Below are positions 23,908-35,736 of a stretch of DNA of 64,000 nt, one piece after another. The translations under genes and the position numbers were made by a program. Position 1 is the stretch's first letter; the number at the start of each line of letters is the position of its first letter. The DNA lies in contig CM051455.1 of NCBI GenBank assembly GCA_028274465.1, positions 116,721,547-116,785,546 on the forward strand, written 5' to 3'. The notes under the pieces were generated by a model, which was not told the origin of the DNA, did not search any database, and saw only the letters and a list, made by a program, of their open reading frames with translations. This DNA is from Plantago ovata (taxonomy: Eukaryota > Streptophyta > Magnoliopsida > Lamiales > Plantaginaceae).

Positions 23908-25042
23908 TGCAGTTGTTGTCTTCTTAGTTTTCTTTCCAGCAATCTTAGGTACATTCTGCTTGTAGAAAGATCTTCCCACATTGCACACAGATTTCTTGAT
24001 TGGCAATGGGTTTCTTAGTTGAATCCTGAAATGTTCAAGGATATAGCATATCTTGATTCCATACATAACTGGAAAGGAAGGTGAGACCTTGTTGTTTTCT
24101 ACCTTTACCTTGAACTTAGTAACACAATCAACAAGCCTATTGAAAATGTACTTAGCCCAGTTAAGTTCCGTTTTATTTTCATAGATATGCATCAGCAATG
24201 GCCATCTTCTCAGGCCTACTTGGTCAATTCCTCCAACTTGGGAGTCAAGAACTTTTATTAGCAGCAGAGCTACTAGACCAAGTGAATGACAGAGATGCTT
24301 TCTCTTAACGTGCTTTGTCCAAGTCACGGGATCTATCTCGCCTTTCTTCATTTTCTCATTTCTGACGTCACTGTAGAAAGCTTCAATTTCTTCGTCAGTG
24401 GCAGTGACGTCATCTTCAGTTCCAGTGATTGGAATTTGAAATATCTTCGCTAAATCAGTCCATTTCAGGACGATTTGCGTGTTCTGAACATAAGTAAGGA
24501 TCACTTTTTCAGTGACTCCATTACTGTCTGTAAGGGAATGGATTTCTGCATTGTAGTAGAATTCCATTGTATCAATCATGCTCACTTGCTTAGTGCGAGC
24601 AGAGATAAAGTTCATGAGGCCTTGCTGCTTGATAAACTCAAGCGCCTCTTCATTTTGGTCATCAAGTTCTTGTTCATAAAAGTACCTAATGTACTTTTCT
24701 TTTGCAAACCCTCCCCATTGCATCAACATCTCACACTTTGCAGTGTCAAGATATGACAGAGGCATAGGTTTTTCTGTGATTCGGTCGTTTTTCAACACAA
24801 CTTTCGTTGTATTTGTGGCCGGAGTAGTCACCGGAGCAGTGCGTGTTTCAGCACTGTCAACCTTTGACGACTTTGAGGACTTTGATAACTGTCTCTTGGG
24901 AGCCATTTCTTTTTATAGAGCAAGAAAATGTGTACGAAAAAAGATAGTTTTGCTTTTTGACCGGATGTACAGTAGATTCAGGCTATAATTTGCAGAGAAA
25001 GGAAATGTGAGTTAAAGAATTTTGTCATTTCTATAACTCCTT

Positions 25043-25051
25043 CTTTATATA
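25043..25051 (-). promoter_or_regulatory. TATA box upstream of the extra ORF
   Basis: The minus strand reads CACTATATAAAGAAGG, 137 bp before the ATG at 24906. Position and sequence fit a core promoter that would give the extra ORF its own transcript. This is an inference from sequence only. Confidence 0.45.
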
Positions 25052-25429
25052 GTGTCTCTGGTGTGTGAGAAACTCAATCGATTTGAGCTCTCAGCAAGGA
25101 TAAAACAGAGAAACACTGGAGTTAGTGGAGCCTTTGCATTGAATGCGTAGTGGCCCACTAACTAAAACCGTCAGAGCACTCTCTCTCTTTGTTTTGTTAG
25201 CCGTTAGGTAAGTAACTCCTTTTAATCAATGACCACGATTGAATTTCATGTCATGATTATTGCGAGTTTATCTGTGCGAGTTTAACGTCACAAATTGATT
25301 ATACCGAGTTTTAAGGGAATAGATTGCTTGCTGAAATAGACAAGAATCTTTTCAGCGAGATTGAATTATCACTCTTGATACTTGCTGAAAGTTCCCCCTT
25401 ACTTAGATATCTCATATTGTCTTAAGTTT

Positions 25430-25790
25430 AAAAGATATTTCTGATTTCCCGTATCAGTAAATTCTTTTTGTACTTGAGATATCCTTTGGTAAAATCTGAG
25501 AGATGAGTTTTGCTCTTTTTCTGAGTTCCCGTCTCAGAAAATTCCTTAGATACTTGAATACCTGTTTCAGTATCTTTGATTGTCTGAATGCCTTTTTCAG
25601 CAATCCTTAAGTTCTTTCTCTTACTGAGTGCCTGTCTCAGCAAGTGATCAAGTTTCCTAACAAATACCCGTTTTGAAGGAAGTACTTGTTGAATGCCTGT
25701 TTCAGCAATCATGTAGTGACTTATCATTTCTTAGAAGAAATCAGTAAACAGGAATACTTTGGCTTGCTGAATACCTGTTTCAGCATTCTG
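25430..25790 (-). repeat. Degenerate repeat of GCTGAAACAGG(C/T)ATTCA
   Basis: About six copies at irregular spacing, for example near 25541, 25562, 25587, 25635, 25699 and 25779 (plus strand TGAAT(G/A)CCTG(T)TTTCAGC). The minus frame 25428-25727 stays open and reads AETGIQ, AEKGIQ, TETGIQ, SETGTQ, but I do not regard it as a separate gene. Confidence 0.7.
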
Positions 25791-25803
25791 CCAAGTGTAT
25801 CCC

Positions 25804-28098
25804 TTATTGAGGTAGTTCAATCAATCCAAGGTTATACCTTAGCATTGCGAACCTATTATCCGGTAGGGGCTTGGTAAAGATGTCAGCAAGCTGATCTTCA
25901 GTGCCTACTTTCACAACCTCAATATCACCTTTTTCCACATGATCTCTAATGAAATGATGTCTAATATCAATGTGCTTGGTCCTAGAGTGAAACTTAGGAT
26001 TTTGCGTAATTGCAATAGCACTTGTATTATCACAAAAGATTGGTGTTTTCTTTGCAGAAATACCATAATCTCTTAATTGTTGCTGAATCCATAGGATTTG
26101 AGCTGTGCAACAACCAGCTGCAATGTATTCAGATTCAGTAGATGAATTGGCGACACACGTTTGCTTCTTGCTGAACCATGATATTAATCTAGTACCCAAA
26201 AACGGACAAGTTCCAGAGGTATTTTTTCTATTAAGAGTTGATCCTCCATGATCAGCATCAGAATAGCCAACCAATTCAAGTCCAGAATCTTTAGGATACC
26301 ATAATCCAACATTGACTGTACCTTTAACATATTTCAGTATCTTGATTGCCTTTTTGTAGTGTGATTCTCTTGGATCAGATTGGAATCTTGCACACACACA
26401 AACAGCATACTGAATGTCAGGTCTACTTGCTGTTAGATTCAACAAGGAACCAATGAGCTTCCTATACTTGTGTTCTTCAACACTCTTGTCCTCTTTAGTA
26501 TAGCCCAATTTGGTACCAACACTTATAGGGATCTTTTTAGGTTTCTCATCCTCTTTGATCCTAAACTTTATGAGCATTTCTTTCGCATACTTTGCTTGAT
26601 TTATGAATATTCCATCTTTGAGTTGCTTGACTTGCAATCCTAGGAAATAATTCAATTTTCCCACCATACTCATTTCAAACTTATTTGTCATGAGTTTGGC
26701 AAAATCATCACAAAGTTGCTTGTCCTTAGATCCAAAAATTATGTCATCCACATAAATTTGAACTAAGAGTATTTTACCATCATGGTTCATGGTAAATAAA
26801 GTTTTGTCAGCTTCACCTTTCTTGAAACCATTATCCAGCAAGAACTTAGCCAAGGTATCATACCATGCTCTTGGTGCTTGCTTTAGACCATATACAGCTT
26901 TCTGAAGCTTGTATACCATCTTGATTTCTGAGGGAAGTTCAAAGCCAGGGGGTTGTTCTAGGTAGACTTCTTCAGCAAGTTCACCATTCAAGAATGCACT
27001 TTTAACATCCATTTGGTAAACAATGAAGTCATTATGAGCAGCAAAGGCCAAGAAAAGCCTAATTGCATCCAATCTTGCAACTGGTGCATAAGACTCATCA
27101 TAGTCCAATCCTTCAGTCTGACAGTAACCTTGAGCAACTAAACGTGCTTTATTTCTTGTTACTTCACCAGACTCGCTCAGCTTGTTTCTGAACACCCACT
27201 TTGTACCAATAGCTTTCTTGTCTTCAGCAAGTGGCACAAGTTTCCAGACTTTGTTCCTTTCAAATTGATCCAATTCTTCTTGCATTGCCTTTATCCATTC
27301 AGAATGCTTCAAAGCTTCTTCTATGGTTTTAGGGTCAATTTCTGACACAAAGCAAGAGAACAATGATTCTACTTCTACGACAGTTGCTTCTTCAGCAAGT
27401 CCGTGAGTAGCTTTGGATCTTGTCACTTGGCGTTTATTAATATCGTCAATCATATCCGTAGAAGGATGATCTCTAATCCATTTATTAACAGGTTTCCTGT
27501 TTGTTGGATCAGGATATGTTTGCTCATCAGCATGTGACTCTTCAGTATGTACTTGTTCAGTACTACTGGGAATTTGTGTCTCTGCTGAGATTTGTTCATC
27601 AGCAACGGCTTGTTCAGCATTGCTAGATTGAGTTATTTCATCAGCAGGCACTAGAGATTGCGTAATTTCAGCAACTTCCGGAGCAACCGCGTCTTTTTCT
27701 AGAAATTCTTTGTCGTGAACTATATTTATCTTGTCATGACTCGGGGGAGGAGAATCATTGTCAGAATCATCATTTAGTTCAATTGATTTGATTTGCCTAG
27801 CATCAGATTCAGTTCTTTGCTCATGTATGATTCGCTTTTTCATACATTCTGATATTTCTTCTTCAACAGGCACACCTTGTGACTTTTCGTAGAATACAAC
27901 ATGCACTGATTCTTCAATCTTTTGTGCCTTTTTGTTGTAAACTCTATAAGCTTTACTATGCAAGGAGTAGCCAAGAAATATCGCTTCGTCTGCCTTTGGT
28001 TGAAATGTTCTTAAGTATTCTCTACCATTATTAAGAACGAAACACTTGCAACGAAATACTCTTAGATGAGTGATGTTAGGAGGTCTTCCAACAAACAA
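25804..28098 (-). pseudogene. pol: Copia reverse transcriptase / RNase H (with integrase C-terminus)
   Basis: This frame of about 765 codons starts inside the integrase tail ([17 protein letters not shown]). It carries the RT with [49 protein letters not shown] and the catalytic YVDDIIFGS. RNase H follows with [17 protein letters not shown] and DNTSAIAI, ending FTKPLP. All the landmark residues are present, and within this frame there is no stop. It is joined to the integrase core by a frameshift at about 28.1 kb, so the polyprotein as a whole is broken. High similarity to Sirevirus-type pol; stop codon at 25804-25806. Confidence 0.93.
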
Positions 28099-28830
28099 TT
28101 CATAAGGAGTTTGTTGTATTCCTTAGTAATCAAACATCTGTTTTGAGTATAGCAGGCGGTATTAATCGCTTCAACCCAATAAGCCTCACTTATTTCAGTG
28201 TCAGCAAGCATTGTTCTTGCGGCTTCTTTCAGGGTACGATTCTTCCGTTCAACAACACCATTTTGTTGTGGTGTTCTTACTGAGGATAACTGATGTTGTA
28301 TACCTTTTGAGGTACAATATTCAGTTATGTACTGGTTTACAAACTCAGTACCATGGTCTGTCCTTATGACTTTTACCTTGTCATTTTTCATGACTTCAAG
28401 CTTATTCAACAAGTTAGGTATTTCAGTCTTGGTTTCAGATTTGTGCTTGATGAATACTACCCAAGTGAATCTTGAATAGTCATCTACCACGACTAGACCA
28501 TACTTCTTACCAGCATAGCTTGTTGAAGAGGTTTCAAACAAGTCCATGTGCAAGAGTTGTAAAGGTTTTGTAGTTGACGGTACTGCCATGTTCTTGAAAG
28601 AAGATTTTGTTTGCTTTCCTTGCTGACATGCATTGCAAACACCATCCTTCTTAAAAGTAACCCTAGGTAATCCAACTACAAGTGCCTTTTTAGACAGCTT
28701 ATTAGCGTCTTGAAGTTTAGATGACTTGTTCGTTTATGCCATAACCATGCTTTTTCAGCAAGGAAATCGTGATTTGAGACAAGGCATTTTTCAACGTTTG
28801 CTGAAGACCAATCAACAGTGTACAAGCCTC
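28062..28830 (-). pseudogene. pol: Copia integrase (zinc-binding region and core)
   Basis: The frame 28062-28589 holds the catalytic D-D-E core: Asp in HMDLFE, Asp in IRTDHGTEF, and Glu in QQNGVVERKNRTLKEA. Just upstream (28590-28830) the GAG-pre-integrase region can be read in pieces (KKDGVCNACQQGKQTK) but the frame is broken by at least two indels. A further frameshift near 28.1 kb separates the core from the C-terminal part read with RT. It inserts the cDNA into the host genome in a live element. Here it is inactive as a polyprotein. Confidence 0.88.
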
Positions 28831-29188
28831 ATGATCTTCTTGCAATCATTATTACCTTTTTAGTCTCAAAATCTACAAGTTTACATTCATCACTTTTAAT
28901 TTCGATGAAGTATCCTTTGTCAGCAAACTGACTCATGCTGAAAAGGTTAAACATAAGATTTTTGACATAAAGAACTCCAGAGATGGTTATGCATCCTAAC
29001 TTCACATCACCATAGCCTTTTGTAGAACCAGAGCCTCCACCAGCAAACCTTATTGTTGGACCTTTAGACCACCGTCTATAGTTTATAAGGTTATTCTTGT
29101 TGCCCGTCATGTGCTTTCCACAACCACTATCAAAGTGCCAGATTGCATCGTTTATCTCCGTGGCTGAAGTCTGCACAATCAAGAGCAA
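28829..29188 (-). pseudogene. pol: Copia aspartic protease
   Basis: The active-site triplet is DSG in IWHFDSGCGKHMTG. The frame continues through the conserved TIRFAGGGSGSTKGYGDVKL and GVLYVKNLMFNLFSMSQ segments. A stop ends this frame at 28829, in the GAG-pre-integrase region. The protease cuts the polyprotein in active elements. The frame is separated from gag by a frameshift between about 29.2 and 29.45 kb. Confidence 0.85.
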
Positions 29189-29339
29189 ACAAGTTAATTA
29201 TCCAATGATGGATGTCCATTAACATGTTCAAGAATGCGTCCAGTGGAAACCCAAGTCTTAAGTTTTTCAACTTTGACTTGTTTTCTACTTGCTGAGGAAC
29301 TAGGAGGTTTTGAGCTGAAAGACTTTTGACTCGTGCTGG

Positions 29340-31581
29340 TCAAATCCACTTTCTGATGTGGTGTCTTGCTCTGTTGACCTTTTTGCTGAACATACTTTTC
29401 AGTAAGTTCTTTTCTAGTAAGGTTCCTTCTAGTCCTAGCATTGGGAGTCTTTTCAGAACTCTTAGATTGATTTTCTTCATCTCTTTGAAGTATCTTTGCT
29501 GACTTTGCTTATACTCATGAAAAAGTTGACTTTGCTTGGTTTTGAAACCTAGTCCACTTTTCGGAGAATGTTGAGCTTTAGCTTCAGCAACCTTACTTGA
29601 TTCAGGTTTGTCAGCAAAGGACTTCTGATTACTTTTAGTAATCTTGCCTTTAGTCTTAAAAACTTGCTTTTCAGCAACTTGTTTGGCGGAATGCTTCACA
29701 GCATTCTTCTTCTTTCCAGTTTGCTTTTCAGCAACCTGTTTTCCTTTTAAAGTCTTGTTACTTTGAGTAGCAACAGTGGGCTTTATGGTCATAGGTACTT
29801 GATTGCATGTTTCAGCAACCTTAGTTTGACCAAACTGATAGATTTCTGGTAGACTACTATCAGTAGCACGTACAGAGGAGATAGGTGATTTATCTTTTCT
29901 CAAGATTTCTACGTTGTCACCTTCGTACGTTGCTCCTAAACCTTCTTTCTGAGATGGATCTCTCAAATAAGAGTTTAGTTCAGTCAGCGTATTACTTGCT
30001 TCCACATAGGATTTGAAATTGATTTTCATCTTTTTCATTTCTTGGATTTCAGCAAGTAACTTTAGAATTGAGGACTGATATTCTTCCAATTCTAATGCCA
30101 TTTGAGAATTTTTCTCTGCAGCCTCAGCAATCAACTTCTTAAGACGCCTTATTTCAGCATCCTTTTCTTCTGTCTCTTCCTTCAGCAAGACGTACTTTTC
30201 AGTAGTCTGCTTGGTCAGAGTTTCAGCAACTTGAAGTTTCTCTTGCTGTTTGCTGAGAGTTTTCTCAAATCTTTCGATTTCTCCTTGAATCTTGTCAAGG
30301 TCAATCTCGTCTTCACTTTCTGAGTCTGAGTCATAGGTAGAGTTGTTTACCTGACCGGCCATGAGGTAGAATTCGTAGTTCGACACATCTGGATAAGCTT
30401 CCATAGCTATTCCACAAACTTCTTTGCTCGGTGTCTGAACTTTTATCCTCACTGTCTTCGGAGCTAGTATCAATACACAATGCATCGATTTTTGCTTGAA
30501 GCTTCTTCTTTTCTTCAGCAATAAAAGCTCTTTTGAACTTCTTCTTCTTTTCAGCAGATTTGCCTTTCAGCAAAGGGCAATTAGCTTTGAAGTGTCCAGG
30601 CTTTTTGCAGTAAAAACATAGATCATTTCCGACTGCTGGTTCTTCTGATGAAGTAGCTTGCTGAGCTTGCTTGTTCAGCGAGCTAGTATCATTCTTGTAC
30701 TTATGGTAGTTGTTACCAAGATGCTTTTTCAGCTTCTCTTTTGCTTTTAGCCTCTCAAGTTCCTTACTGATGAATTTCTTCATGTTTTTAACAACTAAAG
30801 CATTTTCATCAGCAGGCTCTCTATCATTCTTCTTTTCAGAAGATGACGGCTTTGCAGCAAGAGCAATGTTTTGCGATTTTTCAGCAAACACATTTTCTCT
30901 TTGCTTTGTCTCATAATTGACAGTAGCAAGATGAGAGAACAACTCTGTTGGTGTAATGTCTGGCATTCCTTGATTATAATAAAAATTCTGAGTGTGGATC
31001 CATTCTTGATTCAGACTTCTGATGATAGTTTTCACTTTCTCAGAATCTGAGTAGAGGTTTCCAGCACCCAAGGCTGCCATTTCACTCACAAGAGTTGTGA
31101 ATCTGAAATCCAAGTCTTCCAGTGACTCGTTTGTACCTTGCTTAAAGTTTTGAAACTTTAATTTAAGTACTTCAAGTTTGTTTTCCTTGGTCTTGTCAGA
31201 TCCAGCACAAAGATCTTGAACCATTTTCCAAGCTTCCTTTGCAGTCTTAGCACCCCACAGTTTGCACTGTATGGTATCCGGAGTTGATCTAATGATGATA
31301 TTTCTTGCTTGGCCATCAACACGGAATCTCTTAGCTTCGTCAGAAGTCCATTCCTCTCTTGGTTTTGGCACAACCGTATCTGATGGTTCGCCCAGCATAG
31401 TTTCCTTCCCAGCTTCAGTGGTCTTGTGAGGGAAACTCCTTTCAATCTTAGTGATCTTGATAGGTCCATCATTAATGACGGTAACCATCTCATCACTAAT
31501 GGCCTCAAGATGTAGCATCATGTTGTTTCGCCATTTCTCGTAATTTTCCAGCTTCAGTAAGGGATCATCTCCTAAAGACAT
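29340..31581 (-). pseudogene. gag: Copia Gag, frameshifted
   Basis: ATG at 31581, 96 bp past the primer site. The N-terminal half carries the copia gag domain (LLKLENYEKWRNNMMLHLEA and SDKTKENKLEVLKLKFQNFK) and a CCHC zinc knuckle, CFYCKKPGHFKANCP. A frameshift at about 30.42 kb moves the frame. The second half (to 29340) is Glu/Lys-rich coiled coil followed by a Lys-rich tail with repeated QVAEKQ and SKVAEAKA. A second frameshift lies near 29.43 kb. Gag forms the virus-like particle and binds RNA. The long coiled-coil extension after the zinc knuckle is typical of Sireviruses. Confidence 0.88.
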
Positions 31582-31676
31582 CCTGTCAGCAAAGCACTAC
31601 CAAACTGATCAAGTGAGAGTGATTTACGGAAAGCACCTAAGGGGATCTAGGTTTAGTGCAGAAGGTTAAAGAACCT

Positions 31677-31689
31677 GGCTCCGATACCA
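31677..31689 (-). promoter_or_regulatory. Primer binding site (initiator tRNA-Met type) of the copia element
   Basis: The minus strand reads TGGTATCGGAGCC two bases after the LTR end (…GACCAACA). It differs at one base from the usual TGGTATCAGAGC complement of initiator tRNA-Met. Confidence 0.9.
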
Positions 31690-31691
31690 CT

Positions 31692-33299
31692 TGTTGGTCC
31701 CTTTAAACAACAAGAAAAGACTAGAGGGGGGGGGGGGTGAATAGTCTTTTCAAACTTTCGTCGTTTAAAACTTTCTCAGCAAGTACTTATTACTTTTCAG
31801 TAATGAGTTTGCTGATACTTAACTTTCTCAGCAAGCGTAAGTTACTTTACAGTAACTTGGTTTGCTGATACTTAAAATCAGAGAGCGGAAGTCTTTGATA
31901 CAATAAGTGCCTTTTTAGCAAGTAAAGGTTTCAGCAAGTGAAGTGAGTGAATGTGTACAAACAGATATGAATTGCTGAAAGCTAAATACAGAAAGTAAAT
32001 CACACAAACACTTTTATAGTGGTATCTGAGAGTGGCGTAATCTCTCAACTAATCCACTTCGTCCTTTCTAGGACTGAATCCACTAAGATATGATTGAGGT
32101 TCCTCACAATCTCCTATCTAGAGCGATTCAACAGAAACCAAAGCACACTTGCTTTGTCTCCAACCTAAACTAGAGAACGTAACCTTGTTCTCCACCAAAC
32201 TTGGTACTTTTAATCAGCAAAACTATGCTCGATTAAGTTCCACCTGAATATCACGCCTGAAAGGATGTATTTTCAGTTAGAGAGTTTTGGGGTGAGATAA
32301 CTTAATTATAACTTATTCAGTTACAACAAGTAATCTAAGAAACACAACTTGGAATACTTTGCAGTAAACAAGTTTGATTGTTTCTGGTGTCAAGACTTGT
32401 TCTTGTTCGGAAGAAAGAACACTTAACTAATTTCTTAGCCGAGTTTGTTCTACTTCTTCACAAGTAGATTTTTCAAGCTTTAAGTCTTGGAACGGATCAA
32501 TGGCAGATGTAGAGAGTTTGAAGGTATGTGAGTTTTAAGCACAAGTGAGAGTTTGATCACGTTGTTGACACACTTCAACTCTTTGCCGGATGACCTCTAT
32601 TTATAGTTTTAGGAAGGAGCCGTTTGAATTTCAAATCCTAAGGCTTTTGTTCCTTAACATGTCACTATCTTGTTTTTGTACTTTCAGCAGCGTCTTTGTT
32701 TGTCTTCTAGTCTTCATGTCCTTCGCGTGTAAGCTTTGCATTTAATGCATATTTGAATAGAATTCAAACAGTAACATTGGAGCGCAAATTCAAGTACTTT
32801 CAGCAAGGGGTCACATATGTTCCATCAACAAGTGGTTAGTCTCAGTTTCAGCAAGCACAACCTACTCTGTCTTTCAGATTTTCACTTATGCAATGCTGTT
32901 GCTGAATTTTCCACTTTCTGAGTAACACGTGCCTTTGTAGATGCCAGTCTTCAGCAATCTTCTAGTCTTCAGATCTTCGAATTCTTCAAGTCTTCAGATC
33001 TTCAAAAGTCTTCAAGATTCTGAGCGGTTTCTAAATGCTTCAATAGGTTATTCTCTTTTCAGAAAATAAGATACATCATAAGCTACAACATCAATAAATT
33101 ATTTTCTTTTCAAGAAATAAAATACATCATACGCAAAAGAAATAACTTATCTAGCACCTATACTAAGTCATCAGCAAACGTTCCTCTTTTACAATGTCCT
33201 TAAAATTCTAAATTCCTATGGACCTTAAGAGTACTAGTTACTGGACTTTCCTTAATTTAGCATGGTTAATTGCTCATCAAAATTACAAGTTTCCTAACA
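31692..33299 (-). repeat. Copia 5' LTR, complete (1,608 bp)
   Basis: On the minus strand it starts TGTTAGGAAACTTG (33299) and ends GGACCAACA (31692). TATA box TATAAATAG at 32597-32605. A run of G (31725-31738 on the plus strand) lies in U5. TTTCAGCAA and TTGCTGAAA words recur throughout. Confidence 0.92.
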
Positions 33300-33304
33300 C
33301 TATT

Positions 33305-33640
33305 CTAAATGAGTTTGAACATAGACATGTCAACCCATGAGAATATTGCATTTAGTTCCTTTTCATTGAAACTAGCCAAGTTGGTTTCCTCTACTGTCCA
33401 ATCCAATTCACGTTTGATTGTAACATTACCATCCTCATAGGCTAGATTTGTAGGAGGAATATAACCATTCATGATAGACCTCCACGCCCTTATATCAATG
33501 GATTTGATATAAGCACGCATACGGATCTTCCGAAAGGAATAATTGGTTCAACCAAGAACAGGTAACCGAACAACATTAGGATTGGTATTATTCATAATAA
33601 AACAGTTTCATGCTTCCCAATCAGTAAGTCGAGTGTAGGC
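33305..33640 (-). pseudogene. gag: Fragment of a second copia gag N-terminus
   Basis: The minus-strand frame 33305-33520 reads MRAYIKSIDIRAWRSIMNG..PP and ELNAIFSWVD, the standard start of copia gag (UBN2-type domain). Upstream, 33521-33600 gives MNNTNPNVVRLPVLG, then a stop and a frameshift. The sequence differs from the gag at 31.6 kb, so it belongs to another family. It abuts the LTR end at 33299, which suggests the Sirevirus-like element landed in it or a deletion joined them. Confidence 0.8.
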
Positions 33641-34278
33641 TGATACTACTTGAAGGTGGCTCTAGGCACTTCGCATCAGGTGGCACAACAAACCTTCACT
33701 TAAACTCGTGAGGTTAGGTGCGGAAGAATATTATTTTTTACTGATAATATAATTCTAATGTAGTATTAAACACAAAAACAATATTGAAATAGACTACAAA
33801 TGATGTTTAGTATGTTGGCAAGATTGTTGCTAACATACAATAATTCAAATATGAATAGTGTAGAAATAAAATAGGAACACAGACACATCTGAGTAGTTGT
33901 GAACAGATCACAACCGCCTTGATTCAGTTGTAACAAACTCCACAAATCAAGCAAGATTTTAGGAACAAACTTTCTATTTATGGCTCGAGCATGACTTGGT
34001 CTTCTGCCCAGACATAGAGAGCAAGTAAGGCATCTAAGTATGTTAGATAATATCTAACATATATACTTGGCAACATTGGTATTGAAGTCAAGTTAATGAA
34101 GAGAGACAAAACATTACCTATGTTGTGAGGAATGTTTTCATGTCATTTATCACCACATTATATATGTTGTGCTAAATTTGGCCTGACATAATTGCCAACA
34201 TAGTTGTGAGATATGATCAATGTATCACACTAACGTAATATATGTACTACATCACAATCAACGTAATATATGAATTAT
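33641..34278 (-). other. Probable leader/LTR remnant of the second copia element
   Basis: On the minus strand CAAGTAGTATCAG near 33640-33655 resembles a decayed primer site. Beyond it the DNA is AT-rich with repeated CAACATA and CTAACATA words and no coding region. The boundaries cannot be set. Confidence 0.35.
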
Positions 34279-35676
34279 CTCCGTGTTAGTTATACCCCTA
34301 GAGACAACCACATTAAGGACTATATGTACTATCCGTGTTTGCTTATTCAGGTTTATGTTTACTTATGTATGGATATTACACCGGGCATTAGCATGTCATA
34401 TCTTTATCTGGTTGTTTGTATCGATATCAAAATATGCCCCCATTGGATATATGGATTATTACATAGTAAGTGGGACCTATATGAAACATCATGTATCCCG
34501 AACTCTCCCTAGTCGAAGGTCATCTCAGATAGGGGTCTGAATAACGCGATCGAGACTAGCATGTGTTTGGAGTTATGCTCATTGGAGTGAGTGTGGTCGA
34601 TCCCACGACCACGGAATGGACTAGGTCCATGATGTTCCCATAAGGGCACATGATTGTTCGAGGAGGAAATCCGAACAACGGAAGAACCCACCGGAGCTCC
34701 CATCGATGTATTATCTACACCTAAGTGTCTATGGGCACCGGAGTTGAGGAAGTGATGTTATTCGTCCTTACACTCTCAGGTCTATACCATCACATATACT
34801 GAGTCATGTGCTTTGGGTGAAACCAATGCTTACACCCGAATACGAGGTAGATACGGTCCAGTTGGGTACTTGACAATATGTATAGGGTTGGTAGTAGTTG
34901 GTCGCTGGAGAGGATTCATCTCTCGTGTGTAGAATATGAAAATACTACTCAAGTCGTTCATAGTTGATATGGTAAAGCCGCTAGCCGGCGCACAGATATA
35001 TTTAGGATGGTCCTAAATATATCTCGGTAGCCAATCAACTCACTGAAGACACCATGATTGCATTAATGGGACATACACGTCATCAAATCCTAGGTGCATT
35101 CGAGTAAGTCAGATGAAAGGACCGTACCATCGCCGCATTGAGTGCAACAGGCTTCCCAACAAAAGGTGGTTTTGAGGTTCCTCTCAAACGTTATCATGTA
35201 TTAATATTGCAAGTGGAATCGTCTGGGAATTCCATGATGCCTAGCTGTCTTGTCTAGCTTAATACATTGGGTCACACTTTGCGATGGACTGGCTTGTGAA
35301 AGGTTTTATGGTAGATTTATAATTAATAGGATTAATTATAATTGATTGTGGCGAAATTAATATTTTTGAAATATTAATTGTATTTTAGAAATACAATTAT
35401 GCTTTAATTGAAGGATATATTAATATGCACTTGGGCAAGATTTAAATCAGATTTAAATGTCTCAACTTGCATGTGGGCCCAAAAGTTGGGCCCACTACTC
35501 CCTCCTAGAGTCGGCGTGCGCATGTGGTGTGAACGGGAGAAGGAGTTTTACTCTTTCTCCTAATTAGACTTGAGGGACAAGTTTTTTCTAAATGTGAACA
35601 GAGAATAATCTAGAAACAGATTATCTGGTGCAATAGGAATTGGAGTCCTTACTATCTAGAGCCTTCTAATAGATAG

Positions 35677-35684
35677 TATAAATA
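35677..35684 (+). promoter_or_regulatory. TATA box of solo LTR B
   Basis: TATAAATAGAGGGAATTAG, 50 bp before the gypsy insertion point. It corresponds in position to the CTATATATAG of solo LTR A. Confidence 0.6.
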
Positions 35685-35736
35685 GAGGGAATTAGAGAGC
35701 TAGAGAAGGCATTCTTCTTTACTAATCATTCTATTC

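Larger units (their letters stand above)
17697..24906 (-). pseudogene. Extra 3' ORF (env-like position) of the Sirevirus-like element
   Basis: ATG at 24906, stop at 17697-17699. Leaving out the solo LTR (21813-23902) and one copy of its 5-bp duplication, the frame is continuous. I place three phase-0 GT-AG micro-introns at 20691-20765, 20550-20621 and 20397-20471 (75, 72, 75 bp), each after an exon ending CAGCAG. The coding total is then about 1,630 codons with two in-frame stops, TAG 21012-21014 and TAA 19272-19274. The first ~330 residues (basic start, then a globular part with WTKHVKRKHLCHSLGL) resemble the 'putative plant transposon protein' domain. The middle is acidic, Glu/Gln/Ala-rich with many VAE repeats. 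The last ~500 residues contain basic KKRKR-type patches and coiled-coil-like stretches. I see no clear signal peptide or transmembrane helix, so an envelope function is not supported. A TATA box lies 137 bp upstream of the ATG. Confidence 0.75.
24907..25803 (-). other. Spacer between pol and extra ORF, with internal promoter
   Basis: No long protein is supported here. The half nearer pol (25430-25790) is a degenerate repeat, listed separately. The half nearer the extra ORF holds a TATA box. Confidence 0.6.
16684..33299 (-). mobile_element. Sirevirus-like Ty1/copia retrotransposon, 3' LTR truncated, interrupted by a solo LTR
   Basis: The element runs right to left: 5' LTR 31692-33299, primer site 31677-31689, gag, protease, integrase, RT/RNase H, a ~0.9-kb spacer, a very long extra ORF, a polypurine tract at 17444-17460, then the remaining part of the 3' LTR (16684-17443). 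The protein order GAG-PR-INT-RT-RH is that of Ty1/copia. The extra ORF 3' of pol, the LTR over 1 kb and the ACTAGAGGGG..GGGTGAATAG segment near the LTR end fit the Sirevirus (SIRE/Maximus) lineage. Several frameshifts and stops show it is now non-autonomous. By eye the two LTR copies differ at about eight of 760 shared positions, so it is young. No target duplication can be tested because the left end is missing. Confidence 0.9.

Noticed and set aside
17697-24906. Calling the extra ORF a retroviral envelope
   Set aside because: I see no signal peptide, transmembrane helix or cleavage site. The protein is charged and coiled-coil-like. Only its position is env-like.
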